Below are positions 1-6,852 of a DNA stretch of 11,300 nucleotides, piece after piece. The DNA comes from DATJSJ01 sp035504175 (GTDB taxonomy: Bacteria > Pseudomonadota > Alphaproteobacteria > Acetobacterales > Acetobacteraceae): the NCBI GenBank assembly GCA_035504175.1, contig DATJSJ010000017.1, positions 1 through 11,300 on the forward strand. Reading direction: 5' to 3'. The position numbers and the translations under genes were made by a program. How positions within the stretch are numbered: position 1 is the first letter of the stretch; every line of letters begins with the position of its first letter. The notes under the pieces were generated by a model that saw nothing but the letters and a program-made list of their open reading frames with translations, had not been told where the DNA came from and searched no databases.

Positions 1-1
1 G

Positions 2-109
2 CTCGGCATCGGCTTCTGGGACTATCTCGGAGACAGGCTCGGCGTCGCCGGGTGCGCCGAGGTGCCCGGACTTGCCGATCTCATCCGATGCCGCGGACAG
101 CCAGCCTAA
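2..109 (+). CDS. C-terminal end of an unidentified protein (gene cut by window edge)
   Basis: One frame is open from base 2 to a TAA at 107-109 and gives 35 residues, beginning LGIGFWDYLGDRL and ending near LIRCRGQPA. The window edge removes the rest, including the start. The aromatic FWDYLGDRL segment followed by a short basic tail reminds me of the C-terminus of some alphaproteobacterial transposase-like proteins. That is an impression from memory, and I cannot name a family. The ORF runs toward the kinase gene on the opposite strand, and their stop codons are 65 bp apart, with a perfect hairpin in between. If it is a transposase, an IS end would be expected between 110 and 174, but I see no clear IS terminal repeat there. 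It could equally be an ordinary hypothetical protein. Confidence 0.4.
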   Translation, partial: LGIGFWDYLGDRLGVAGCAEVPGLADLIRCRGQPA

Positions 110-139
110 CGCCCTTTGCCCGGCGTTTTGCCCCGGCTA

Positions 140-172
140 CCGTTTCAGGCTGAGACAGTCAGCCTGAAACGG
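140..172. terminator. Perfect 14-bp hairpin between convergent genes, probable bidirectional terminator
   Basis: CCGTTTCAGGCTGA at 140-153 and its exact reverse complement TCAGCCTGAAACGG at 159-172 flank a 5-base loop (GACAG). It lies 2 bases beyond the kinase stop codon (TAG, 175-177 on the minus strand) and 30 bases beyond the rightward ORF's TAA. That is where a terminator for both convergent genes would sit. Neither side has a T-run after the stem, so it is not a textbook intrinsic terminator. It could act as an RNA 3'-end stabiliser or be one copy of a dispersed palindromic repeat. Confidence 0.55.
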
Positions 173-174
173 CT

Positions 175-1530
175 CTAGCGCTCGTCGCGGGTGATGCTGG
201 CGGGCAGGGTGAGCTTGGCGAGCGAGCCGGTCGCCGGCAGCATGTCGATGATCAGCGTGCCGCCATGCGCCTCGATCACCCGCCGCGCCTGCGGCAGCCA
301 GCGCTCCGGATCGTCATTCGCCGGCGGCGGCGCGGCGCCGGGCAGATCCCAGGACAGGCCGAGCGAGCTCGCGATCGATTCCGGCAGCAGACCCGAGGAC
401 ATCGCCTGGATCTCGATCACCAGCGCTCCGTTGCTGTGCCGCTCGGCCGAGACGCGGATATTGCCACCGGAGAGCGAGGCGCGCACGGCACTGACCATCA
501 GCCGGCTCAGCACCTCGTGCAGCTTGCCGCGATCGACGCAGATCGCCGCGCGCCGCCGCGGCAGGCTGAGCTTGATCTCGACCTCCTCGCGCACGCTGAC
601 CGGGTAGACGGCGCGCACCGCGGCGCGGATCGCGTCATCGACGCCGGTCCATGAGACGTCGAGGATCGGCGGCGTGCCGTCGTCGCGCGACATCAGCGCC
701 GCATCGTCGATCACCGCCCGGATCGCGTCGGCGGAGCCGCGCATCTCCGCCACGAGCTGCGCCCGCTCGCGCTCGTCGAGCGGCATCGCATCGATCGCCG
801 TCATCTGCTCGGCGATGCCGAGAACGCTCGAAAGCGGTGCGTCCAGCGCCTGGCGCAGCGAGGCGACGAAGGCGACCTTGGCCGCCGCCGCCTGCTCCGC
901 CGCCTGCTTCGCGAGACGCAGCTGCGCCTCCGCCTCCTTGCGGTAGAGCACGTCGAGATAAACCGACAGCGCGCCCTCGATCAGTTCCTGATCGCCCGCC
1001 TCGAAGGGGCGGCTGACATTACTCTCCGAGCGGTTGCCGATGACCAGGGCCTGGCCGGCCGCCTGGTCATAGGCCCAGAGGACGAAGGGAAGCTGCAGCA
1101 CCTCGACCATTGGCGCGAGTGGCCGGTCGGTCTCGGCATCGCCGGTGCTGTAGCCGAAGCTCGGCGGGTTCAGGATCGCCGCCGCCTCGCGCATCCGCGC
1201 TTCGGTGAGTCCGATCGCATGGGTGATCACGAAGCGGCCGCTGCCGCGCGGCTCCTCGCGCATCAGCCCGGCACGGTCGCACATCGCGTTATCGACCACG
1301 ATTTCCAGCATCGGGCCGCCGACATCCTGCGGGCTGCCGTCGATGTCGCCCAGCCGGTACGCCTCGCGGATCAGCTTGGCGACGGTGCGGCTGCGGCGTG
1401 CCTCGCGGAAGGAGGTGCTCTGCTCCTCCTGCAGCCGCAGCAGGCGCGCGCCGAGATCATTGCACTCGCGCCGATAATAGCTGAGCTCCCGCTCCAGCTG
1501 AGCGGGGTTATGGACCGAGCGGCTGCTCAC
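175..1530 (-). CDS. GAF/histidine-kinase-like sensor protein with degenerate catalytic motifs
   Basis: The 451-residue protein starts at a GTG (1528-1530) that overlaps the stop of the upstream FIST gene as GTGA. No good ribosome binding site precedes it, so translational coupling is likely. An N-terminal helical segment with coiled-coil character (about 8-60) leads into a GAF-like region (about 65-195, ending in a typical F-x-x-x-D-x-x-L-I helix). A long alanine-rich signalling helix (195-220) follows, then a HisKA-like segment (FVASLRQALDAPL, 221-233) and an HATPase_c-like fold to the C-terminus, recognisable by GGTLIIDMLPATGSLAKLTLP at 423-443. The expected phospho-acceptor His is Gln227. 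The N-box Asn is Ser347, and the G1-box D-x-G-x-G reads A-M-S-S-G (376-380). No membrane segments are evident, so it is probably cytosolic. I infer a pseudokinase or scaffold partner of the FIST protein; assignment to the kinase superfamily is firmer than any claim of activity. Confidence 0.85.
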   Translation of the reverse strand: MSSRSVHNPAQLERELSYYRRECNDLGARLLRLQEEQSTSFREARRSRTVAKLIREAYRLGDIDGSPQDVGGPMLEIVVDNAMCDRAGLMREEPRGSGRFVITHAIGLTEARMREAAAILNPPSFGYSTGDAETDRPLAPMVEVLQLPFVLWAYDQAAGQALVIGNRSESNVSRPFEAGDQELIEGALSVYLDVLYRKEAEAQLRLAKQAAEQAAAAKVAFVASLRQALDAPLSSVLGIAEQMTAIDAMPLDERERAQLVAEMRGSADAIRAVIDDAALMSRDDGTPPILDVSWTGVDDAIRAAVRAVYPVSVREEVEIKLSLPRRRAAICVDRGKLHEVLSRLMVSAVRASLSGGNIRVSAERHSNGALVIEIQAMSSGLLPESIASSLGLSWDLPGAAPPPANDDPERWLPQARRVIEAHGGTLIIDMLPATGSLAKLTLPASITRDER

Positions 1531-2735
1531 GGCCGGCGTCGCAGCACCGTCAGGACGCCGGTCCAGTCGAGCGGCCGGCTGTAGCCTTGGAAGGGCGCCA
1601 CCTCGACGCCCGAGTAGAAACCGAGCAGCGGCACGCTCGGCTCAAACCCCTGCCGCACCAGGTCCGCCTCCTCGACCGGGGCGCCGCTGCGGGCGCTGGC
1701 CCGGCCGGCGCAGTCGATGTAGAGCCCCATCAGGCAGTCCCGCGCACGCGCGGCATCGTTGATCACCTTCACGCCATTGCGGGCAGAGTCGAGCATCAGC
1801 GAATTGTCGCGCGACATGATCTGAACCCGCGTCCCGCGGCGGAAATCGGGCTCGAACAGCGTCACTGAGCCCCGGGTACGATCGTAGTTCAGGATGAGGC
1901 GGTTGACATAGGCATTTTCATCATATGGGGCGAAGGGGTCGCCCTGCTTTTCGCCCAGCGTGGCGATGAGCGACAGATTCGAGTTCTCCTCGGTGAGCTC
2001 GAGATGCGGCAGCTTCTCCTTGATCGCGGCCAATGCCGGCTGGCCATCCAGCTCGAACACCTCGGCCCCCTCGATCCGGGTGATCTCCATGAAGGTGCTG
2101 ACCGGCCGGCAGCCGTGCAGCACCACCGTCTCGGCATGGACGCGGGGCGGGAACACCAGTGCGATCGCCGCATGCTTGCGGATGCCGGCACCGTCGAACA
2201 CCCAGCCGTCGGAGAGGTTGAGATCGGTGAGCAGGCCGCCGCCGATCAGGGTGACGGGGTGGCTGCCAAGCCCCTCCTGGAACCCCTCGACGATCGAGCT
2301 CGCGAAATGCAGGCGCAGCGGCGGGTTGCGGGCGACGCTGTCGAAGAACAGCAGGACCACGGCGTTCTCGGCCGCGGTCTCGGCGACACTGCGACCGAGC
2401 GCCTTGCCGGCGGCGACCTCGTCGCGGTCGAGGTCGGTGGTCAGTCGGATCTCTGGCACCACGCTGTCGTGCAGGAAGGCGGCGATGCCGACCTCCAGGC
2501 CGCTGTAGCCGCAGCCGTGGTTCCAGATCGCGCCGGCTGCCGAGCCGCCAACCAGCGGCACATCGCCAAAGCTGGCGCGCAGCGCTCCGAGCACCGGTTG
2601 CGGATCGTGCTTCCCGCCACAGAAGACAAGCAGCATCAGCGGCTTGACGTCGCCCAATGCGGACACGCACTGAGTGACGGCCGCTACTGGATTGAAATGT
2701 CTAGCGTAAGCCACGCGGAGCACGGCTGAGCCCAT
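1527..2735 (-). CDS. FIST-domain sensory protein (FIST_N plus FIST_C)
   Basis: FIST domains are predicted ligand-sensing modules, often linked to signal transduction proteins and suggested to bind small molecules such as amino acids. From the ATG at 2733-2735 the product has 402 residues. The FIST_N part holds LMLLVFCGG (33-41) and LVGGSAAGAIW (61-71). The FIST_C part holds GLYIDCAGRA (337-346) and the closing GFYSGVEVAPFQG (372-384). No signal peptide, membrane span or fused output domain is visible, so output probably passes to the kinase-like protein whose GTG start overlaps this gene's stop. The same frame stays open to an ATG at 2822, but the extra 29 residues look like non-coding translation and would push the gene further into the divergent control region. 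The conserved-looking N-terminus, AVLRVAYARHF, starts just after my chosen Met. The ribosome binding site there (CAGGG touching the ATG) is poorly spaced, so a GTG start a few codons downstream is possible. Confidence 0.87.
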   Translation of the reverse strand: MGSAVLRVAYARHFNPVAAVTQCVSALGDVKPLMLLVFCGGKHDPQPVLGALRASFGDVPLVGGSAAGAIWNHGCGYSGLEVGIAAFLHDSVVPEIRLTTDLDRDEVAAGKALGRSVAETAAENAVVLLFFDSVARNPPLRLHFASSIVEGFQEGLGSHPVTLIGGGLLTDLNLSDGWVFDGAGIRKHAAIALVFPPRVHAETVVLHGCRPVSTFMEITRIEGAEVFELDGQPALAAIKEKLPHLELTEENSNLSLIATLGEKQGDPFAPYDENAYVNRLILNYDRTRGSVTLFEPDFRRGTRVQIMSRDNSLMLDSARNGVKVINDAARARDCLMGLYIDCAGRASARSGAPVEEADLVRQGFEPSVPLLGFYSGVEVAPFQGYSRPLDWTGVLTVLRRRP

Positions 2736-2955
2736 CCCTGACCGGATGCATGCCTTGTAACCTGATTTTGACCCGGCGGGAACTCGTCCCCACATCAGCG
2801 CATGGCGCCGCCCGCCTGCCATACGGCGTCACATGCCGCGGTCTGAGTGACACGGTTGCGGCGGGCGGGGGTTTGCGCCTACGTAAAGGGACGTTTATTC
2901 GGGCACCGGGAGCGAATGCGTCCGGGCCGGCCTGAATGTTGCCAGAGGGTTGTGC
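2736..2955. promoter_or_regulatory. Divergent control region between the FIST gene and cysD
   Basis: These 220 bp separate the starts of two oppositely directed operons and must hold both promoters, or at least the cysD one. A 9-bp inverted repeat, CCGCCCGCC (2808-2816) with GGCGGGCGG (2860-2868), brackets a 43-base segment that itself contains the GTCAC/GTGAC pair near 2828 and 2846. A relatively AT-rich patch around 2880-2900 (ACGTAAAGGGACGTTTATTC) lies about 55-75 bp before cysD and is the most likely cysD promoter area. No close match to -35/-10 consensus was found for either gene, and I recognise no SAM riboswitch. The arrangement leaves room for a shared sulfur-responsive regulator, which is inference only. 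Confidence 0.5.
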
Positions 2956-3858
2956 ATGTCCGATCGCGCCTCGCATCTCCGGCGCCTGGAAAACGAGAGC
3001 ATCCACATCATCCGCGAGGTGGTGGCGGAGTGCCGGGCGCCGGTGTTCCTCTACTCCATCGGCAAGGACTCCTCCGTCCTGCTGCGGCTGATGCAGAAGG
3101 CGTTCCATCCGTCGACGCTGCCGTTTCCGCTGCTGCACATCGACACGCGCTGGAAGTTCCGGGCGATGATCGAGTTCCGCGACGAGACGGTGCGCGCGCT
3201 CGGGCTGCGCCTGCTGGTCCACACCAACGAGGCGGCGCGTGCGGAAGGGGTCAACCCGTTCGACCACGGCCCCTATTACACGCATGCCATGAAGACCGAG
3301 GCGCTGAAGGCGGCCCTCGCGCTGCACGGCTTCGATGCGGCGTTCGGCGGCGCCCGCCGCGACGAGGAGAAATCCCGCGCCAAGGAGCGGATCTTCTCGT
3401 TCCGCACCGCCAACCAGGAATGGGATCCGAAGAACCAGCGGCCCGAGTTCTGGCGCCTCTACAACGGGCGCATCAACAAGGGTGAGTCGATCCGGGTGTT
3501 TCCGCTGTCCAACTGGACCGAGCTCGACATCTGGCAGTACATCATGCTGGAGGAGATCCCGATCGTGCCGCTGTATTTCGCGGCCGAGCGGCCGGTCGTC
3601 GAACGCGACGGCAGCCTGATCGTGCCGGATGACGACCGCATGCGTTATCATCCCGGCGAGCAGCCGCAGCTGCGGATGGTGCGCTTCCGCTCGCTGGGCT
3701 GCTATCCGCTGACCGGTGCGGTCGAGAGCACCGCGGCGACGCTGCCCGAAATCGTCACCGAGATGTTCACCGCCCGCACCTCCGAGCGCGGCAACCGGCT
3801 GATCGACCGCGACGAGAAGGACAGCATGGAGAAGAAGAAGCGCGAGGGGTATTTCTGA
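2956..3858 (+). CDS. cysD: Sulfate adenylyltransferase subunit 2 (CysD)
   Basis: This is the catalytic subunit of ATP sulfurylase. It joins ATP and sulfate to give adenosine 5'-phosphosulfate (APS), driven by GTP hydrolysis in its CysN partner, in the cytosol. The 300 residues are the usual family length. The PP-loop nucleotide-binding motif reads SIGKDSS (34-40). The family signatures HIDTRWKFRAMIEFRD (61-76) and GGARRDEEKSRAKERIFSF (131-149) are intact, as is the basic C-terminal tail ending KKKREGYF. I chose the ATG at 2956 because AGAGGG at 2944-2949 stands six bases before it; an in-frame TTG at 2950 would overlap this site. The stop codon shares one base with the cysNC start (TGATG), so the two subunits are translated together. 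It is divergent from the FIST/kinase unit. Confidence 0.97.
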   Translation: MSDRASHLRRLENESIHIIREVVAECRAPVFLYSIGKDSSVLLRLMQKAFHPSTLPFPLLHIDTRWKFRAMIEFRDETVRALGLRLLVHTNEAARAEGVNPFDHGPYYTHAMKTEALKAALALHGFDAAFGGARRDEEKSRAKERIFSFRTANQEWDPKNQRPEFWRLYNGRINKGESIRVFPLSNWTELDIWQYIMLEEIPIVPLYFAAERPVVERDGSLIVPDDDRMRYHPGEQPQLRMVRFRSLGCYPLTGAVESTAATLPEIVTEMFTARTSERGNRLIDRDEKDSMEKKKREGYF

Positions 3859-5789
3859 TGGACGGCAACGCGCTCACCGACCGCCAGCAGCCGGCGGCGC
3901 AGACCGACGGCGCGGCCGCCCTCGCGGCCTATCTCGAGACCCAGCGCCGCATCGGCACGCTGCGCTTCCTGACCTGCGGCAGCGTCGATGACGGCAAGTC
4001 GACTCTGATCGGCCGGCTGCTCTACGACACCAAGCTGATCTTCGAGGACCAGCTCGCGAGCCTCGAGCGCGACTCGCGCAAGCACGGCACCACCGGCGAC
4101 GACATCGATTTCGCGCTACTGGTCGACGGGCTGGAGGCGGAGCGCGAGCAGGGCATTACGATCGACGTCGCCTACCGCTTCTTCACCACCGACCGGCGGC
4201 GCTTCATCGTCGCCGACACGCCGGGCCACGAGCAGTACACCCGCAACATGGCGACCGGTGCCTCCAACGCCGAGCTCGCCGTGGTGCTGGTCGATGCGCG
4301 CAACGGCGTGCTGACCCAGACGCGGCGGCATTCCTTCATCGCCAGCCTGATGGGCATCCGCCACGTCGTGCTGGCGGTGAACAAGATCGACCTGGTCGGC
4401 TTCGACCAGGCGCGGTTCGAGGCGATCCGCGCCGAGTACGAACACGCCGTCGCCGAATTCGGCTTCCAGTCGCTGGTCGCGATCCCGCTCTCCGCCCGCT
4501 ACGGCGACAACGTGCTGACCCGCAGCGATCGTACCCCCTGGTATGACGGGCCGAGCCTGCTCGAACATCTCGAGACGGTCGATATCGGCGACGATCTGGC
4601 GCTGGCGCCGTTCCGCATGCCGGTGCAATGGGTCAACCGGCCCGATCTCGATTTCCGCGGCTTCTCCGGCACGATCGCGGCCGGCACGGTCAAACCCGGC
4701 GACGTGGTCGCGGTGGCGAGTTCCGGCCGCACCACGACCGTCGCGCGCATCGTCACGATGGACGGCGACCTGGATGAAGCCTCGGCCGGCGATGCCGTCA
4801 CCCTGGCGCTGGCCGACGAGATCGACATCTCCCGCGGCGACGTGCTCGCCGCCGGCGAGGCGCCGGTCGCGATGGCCGACCAGTTCCAGGCGCACGTCGT
4901 CTGGCTGAACGAAAGCCCGATGCTGCAGGGCCGCACCTACCTGTTCAAGCTCGGCACCCGCACGGCGCCCGGATCGATCACCCGCATCCGGCACCGCATC
5001 GACATCAACACGCATGAAAAACTCTCTGCCACCGACCTGCGCGTGAACGATGTCGCCGTGGTCAATCTCGGCCTGACCCTGCCGGTCGCCTTCGAGCCTT
5101 ATGCTGAAAGCCGCGATCTCGGCGGCTTCATCATCATCGATCGGGTGAGCAACGCCACGGTCGGCGTCGGCATGATCGACTACGCCCTGCGCCGGGCGAC
5201 CAATCTCACGTGGCAGGATCTCGACGTCGACCGGGCGGCGCGGGCGCGGCTCAAGGACCAGCAACCGGCGGTGATCTGGTTCACCGGTCTCTCGGGGTCC
5301 GGCAAATCGACCATCGCCAACCTGGTCGAGCGCAAGCTGCACGCCCAGGGTCAGCACACCTACGTGCTCGACGGTGACAACATCCGGCACGGGCTGAACC
5401 GCGATCTCGGCTTCACCGAGGCGGACCGGGTCGAGAACATCCGCCGCGTCTCCGAGGCGGCGGCGCTGTTCGTCGATGCCGGGCTGATCGTGCTGGTCTC
5501 CTTCATTTCGCCGTACCGCGCCGAGCGTGACGCGGCGCGCGAGCGGATCGGTGATGGCGAGTTCCTGGAAGTGTTCGTCGACACGCCGATCGAGGAGTGC
5601 CGGCGCCGCGATCCGAAGGGGCTGTACGAGAAGGCCTATTCCGGGCTGATCCGGAACTTCACCGGCGTGGACGCGCCGTACGAAGCGCCGCTCACGCCGG
5701 AGATCCATCTGCGCACGGTCGAGGCGGTTCCGGAGGTGCTGGCCGACCGGGTGATCGAGGCATTGCGCGGCCGCAACATCATCCGCTGA
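3858..5789 (+). CDS. cysNC: Bifunctional sulfate adenylyltransferase subunit 1 / APS kinase (CysN-CysC fusion, NodQ type)
   Basis: The 643-residue protein covers two consecutive steps. The N-terminal CysN GTPase (about 1-460) powers APS formation by CysD. The C-terminal CysC kinase (about 468-643) phosphorylates APS to PAPS. CysN shows the P-loop GSVDDGKS (41-48), DTPGH (120-124) and NKID (175-178) in the order of an EF-Tu-like GTPase, followed by beta-barrel regions. CysC shows its own P-loop GLSGSGKST (477-485), DGDNIRHGLNRDLGF (505-519) and the ISPYRAER segment with Ser551, the family's characteristic serine. Both halves look intact and active. The fused form is well known in rhizobia (NodQ) and many alphaproteobacteria. 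The start overlaps the cysD stop by one base. No further cys gene follows on this strand; the next gene converges on it. Confidence 0.96.
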   Translation: MDGNALTDRQQPAAQTDGAAALAAYLETQRRIGTLRFLTCGSVDDGKSTLIGRLLYDTKLIFEDQLASLERDSRKHGTTGDDIDFALLVDGLEAEREQGITIDVAYRFFTTDRRRFIVADTPGHEQYTRNMATGASNAELAVVLVDARNGVLTQTRRHSFIASLMGIRHVVLAVNKIDLVGFDQARFEAIRAEYEHAVAEFGFQSLVAIPLSARYGDNVLTRSDRTPWYDGPSLLEHLETVDIGDDLALAPFRMPVQWVNRPDLDFRGFSGTIAAGTVKPGDVVAVASSGRTTTVARIVTMDGDLDEASAGDAVTLALADEIDISRGDVLAAGEAPVAMADQFQAHVVWLNESPMLQGRTYLFKLGTRTAPGSITRIRHRIDINTHEKLSATDLRVNDVAVVNLGLTLPVAFEPYAESRDLGGFIIIDRVSNATVGVGMIDYALRRATNLTWQDLDVDRAARARLKDQQPAVIWFTGLSGSGKSTIANLVERKLHAQGQHTYVLDGDNIRHGLNRDLGFTEADRVENIRRVSEAAALFVDAGLIVLVSFISPYRAERDAARERIGDGEFLEVFVDTPIEECRRRDPKGLYEKAYSGLIRNFTGVDAPYEAPLTPEIHLRTVEAVPEVLADRVIEALRGRNIIR

Positions 5790-5798
5790 TCACCGGCT

Positions 5799-5830
5799 CC
5801 GGGCCGGCCTGCCACGGCGGCCGAGCCCGG
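5799..5830 (+). terminator. GC-rich hairpin after cysNC, candidate terminator
   Basis: CCGGGCCGGCC at 5799-5809 pairs with GGCCG-A-GCCCGG at 5819-5830, leaving one bulged A and a 9-base loop. It starts ten bases after the cysNC stop codon, in the gap before the convergent lipoprotein gene. There is no T-run after the stem, so the terminator call rests on position and stem strength only. Confidence 0.35.
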
Positions 5831-5877
5831 CCCATCTGGCCGCACCGCACGCTGCATATCCCTCGATTGCGGACTTC

Positions 5878-5895
5878 GGCGGCAGCGATGCCGCC
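5878..5895. terminator. 7-bp stem with GCGA tetraloop between convergent genes
   Basis: GGCGGCA (5878-5884) and TGCCGCC (5889-5895) form a perfect stem closed by GCGA, a GNRA-type loop on the plus strand. It lies 27 bases beyond the stop of the leftward lipoprotein gene and could end transcripts from that side. There is no T-run. In such GC-rich sequence short perfect stems can arise by chance. Confidence 0.3.
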
Positions 5896-5922
5896 CTGCC
5901 CGGCGCCGCCGCGCCGCGCGCG

Positions 5923-6612
5923 TCAGGTGTCGCCGGACGATTCGAGCGAGCGGATCTCCCAGGTGGTGTAGCGTTCGGTGCCTTCTTCGCTCTGCACCAC
6001 CATCTCCTTGCGCAACGGTATGCCGGTGGCGCAGTCGATCCAGATCATCGATTCCGCGTCCGCGCCTGGCCGGTGCAGCGCATCATGGCGTTCGACGCGC
6101 AGGGCGATTGATGGGCGCGGCCGGCCATCGATCGAGATCTCGGCATTGCCGACATGGGTGATGGTGGCGCGGTTCCACAGCGCCAGGCGCCGGTCACCGC
6201 TATGCATGCGGAAGGAGGCCTTGGTGCCGATCGGCCCGCTCAGGGCGGTGCGGATCGCCTGCTGCTCCCCTGGCGTGGCGGCACGCGCCCGGCCGGAGCC
6301 CCAGAATCCGAGCACGTAGCGGTGCTCCCGTCCGTTCCAGCTTTGCACGCAGAGCGCCGGGTGATCCGGTGCCGCACCCTGGAAGCGCACCACCACGCCG
6401 TTGCGCAGCGTGGCCGTCAGATCGTCGGCGCATGCATCGGGTGGCGGCATCGGCGACGGCGCAGTGGCCGCCTGGCTTGCGCCGGGTGTGGTCCGTGCCA
6501 CGAGAGCGGCCGATCCGGCGCGCTGACAGGCGGCGAGACCAAGACTGCCGGCGACAATCAGCGGCACGGCCGCGATTTTCCATGCACTGTGCTTGCTGCC
6601 CGCTTTCACCAT
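5923..6612 (-). CDS. Predicted lipoprotein of unknown function
   Basis: The 229-residue product begins with a basic stretch and a hydrophobic segment (13-28) ending in a lipobox, LAAC, with Cys29 as the predicted lipidated residue. Gln at +2 suggests onward transfer to the outer membrane rather than retention at the inner membrane. A Pro/Ala/Thr-rich linker (about 35-58) leads to the folded part. That part contains three further cysteines (Cys61, Cys88, Cys194), strand-like alternation and a region at 189-222 (IWIDCATGIPLRKEMVVQ and after). This WIDxxTGxPLRxE pattern recalls beta-sheet proteins of the LolA/RseB-like fold, but the resemblance is weak and I assign no function. The start is an ATG at 6610-6612, followed directly by GTG, with GGGGGCAGAG upstream as a poor ribosome binding site. 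It lies 240 bp downstream of the Sua5 gene on the same strand, far enough to have its own promoter. Confidence 0.75.
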   Translation of the reverse strand: MVKAGSKHSAWKIAAVPLIVAGSLGLAACQRAGSAALVARTTPGASQAATAPSPMPPPDACADDLTATLRNGVVVRFQGAAPDHPALCVQSWNGREHRYVLGFWGSGRARAATPGEQQAIRTALSGPIGTKASFRMHSGDRRLALWNRATITHVGNAEISIDGRPRPSIALRVERHDALHRPGADAESMIWIDCATGIPLRKEMVVQSEEGTERYTTWEIRSLESSGDT

Positions 6613-6669
6613 GCCGTCTCTGCCCCCGATCCAGGATTCGCCTCCGGCCCAAAGCCGCGTCGCGGGGAA

Positions 6670-6684
6670 CGCTGTAACACAGCG
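6670..6684. promoter_or_regulatory. Perfect 6-3-6 palindrome upstream of the lipoprotein gene
   Basis: CGCTGT-AAC-ACAGCG is an exact inverted repeat with a 3-base centre, located 58-72 bp before the lipoprotein start codon. Its size and position suit a dimeric regulator's operator, or a small hairpin if transcribed. It does not match any named operator that I know. Confidence 0.35.
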
Positions 6685-6701
6685 GGGCAGAAGATCGAGC
6701 T

Positions 6702-6732
6702 TTGCCGTCGGAGAAAAGCATGTTGCCGTCGG
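6702..6732. repeat. Two 10-bp direct repeats 21 bp apart upstream of the lipoprotein gene
   Basis: TTGCCGTCGG occurs at 6702-6711 and again at 6723-6732, so equivalent bases are 21 bp apart, two helical turns. On the lipoprotein gene's strand the repeats read CCGACGGCAA and lie roughly 90-120 bp before its ATG. The sequence between them (AGAAAAGCATG) is more AT-rich than its surroundings. The spacing would put both copies on one face of the DNA, as for a tandem activator site. Confidence 0.4.
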
Positions 6733-6852
6733 CCGTTTGCTGACGCGGAACCGGCGCCTGGGGCGAATTCGATTCCGGCGTCCGATCCATGGGTCGCGCC
6801 AGGAAGAAGACCTGCCCGGAGCGGCGGACGGGAACGTCTGCTGGGCGGACTG

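Noticed and set aside
2736..2822. 29-residue upstream extension of the FIST protein to an ATG at 2822
   Set aside because: The added residues are Arg/Gly-rich without homology-like character, and family-like sequence begins just after the Met at 2735.
2736..2955. Sulfur-related riboswitch (SAM class) upstream of cysD
   Set aside because: Several short stems exist but no conserved core of a SAM riboswitch class could be recognised, so it is listed only as a control region.
2701..3651. 316-codon minus-strand frame overlapping the FIST start and cysD
   Set aside because: It covers the divergent promoter region and is antisense to cysD. No domain is recognisable and the cysD reading is certain.
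4116..5708. Long open frame on the minus strand opposite cysNC
   Set aside because: It mirrors the codon periodicity of a GC-rich gene. Its translation is low-complexity (rich in Arg, Asp, Gly, Val) with no recognisable domain, while the plus strand encodes an intact CysNC.
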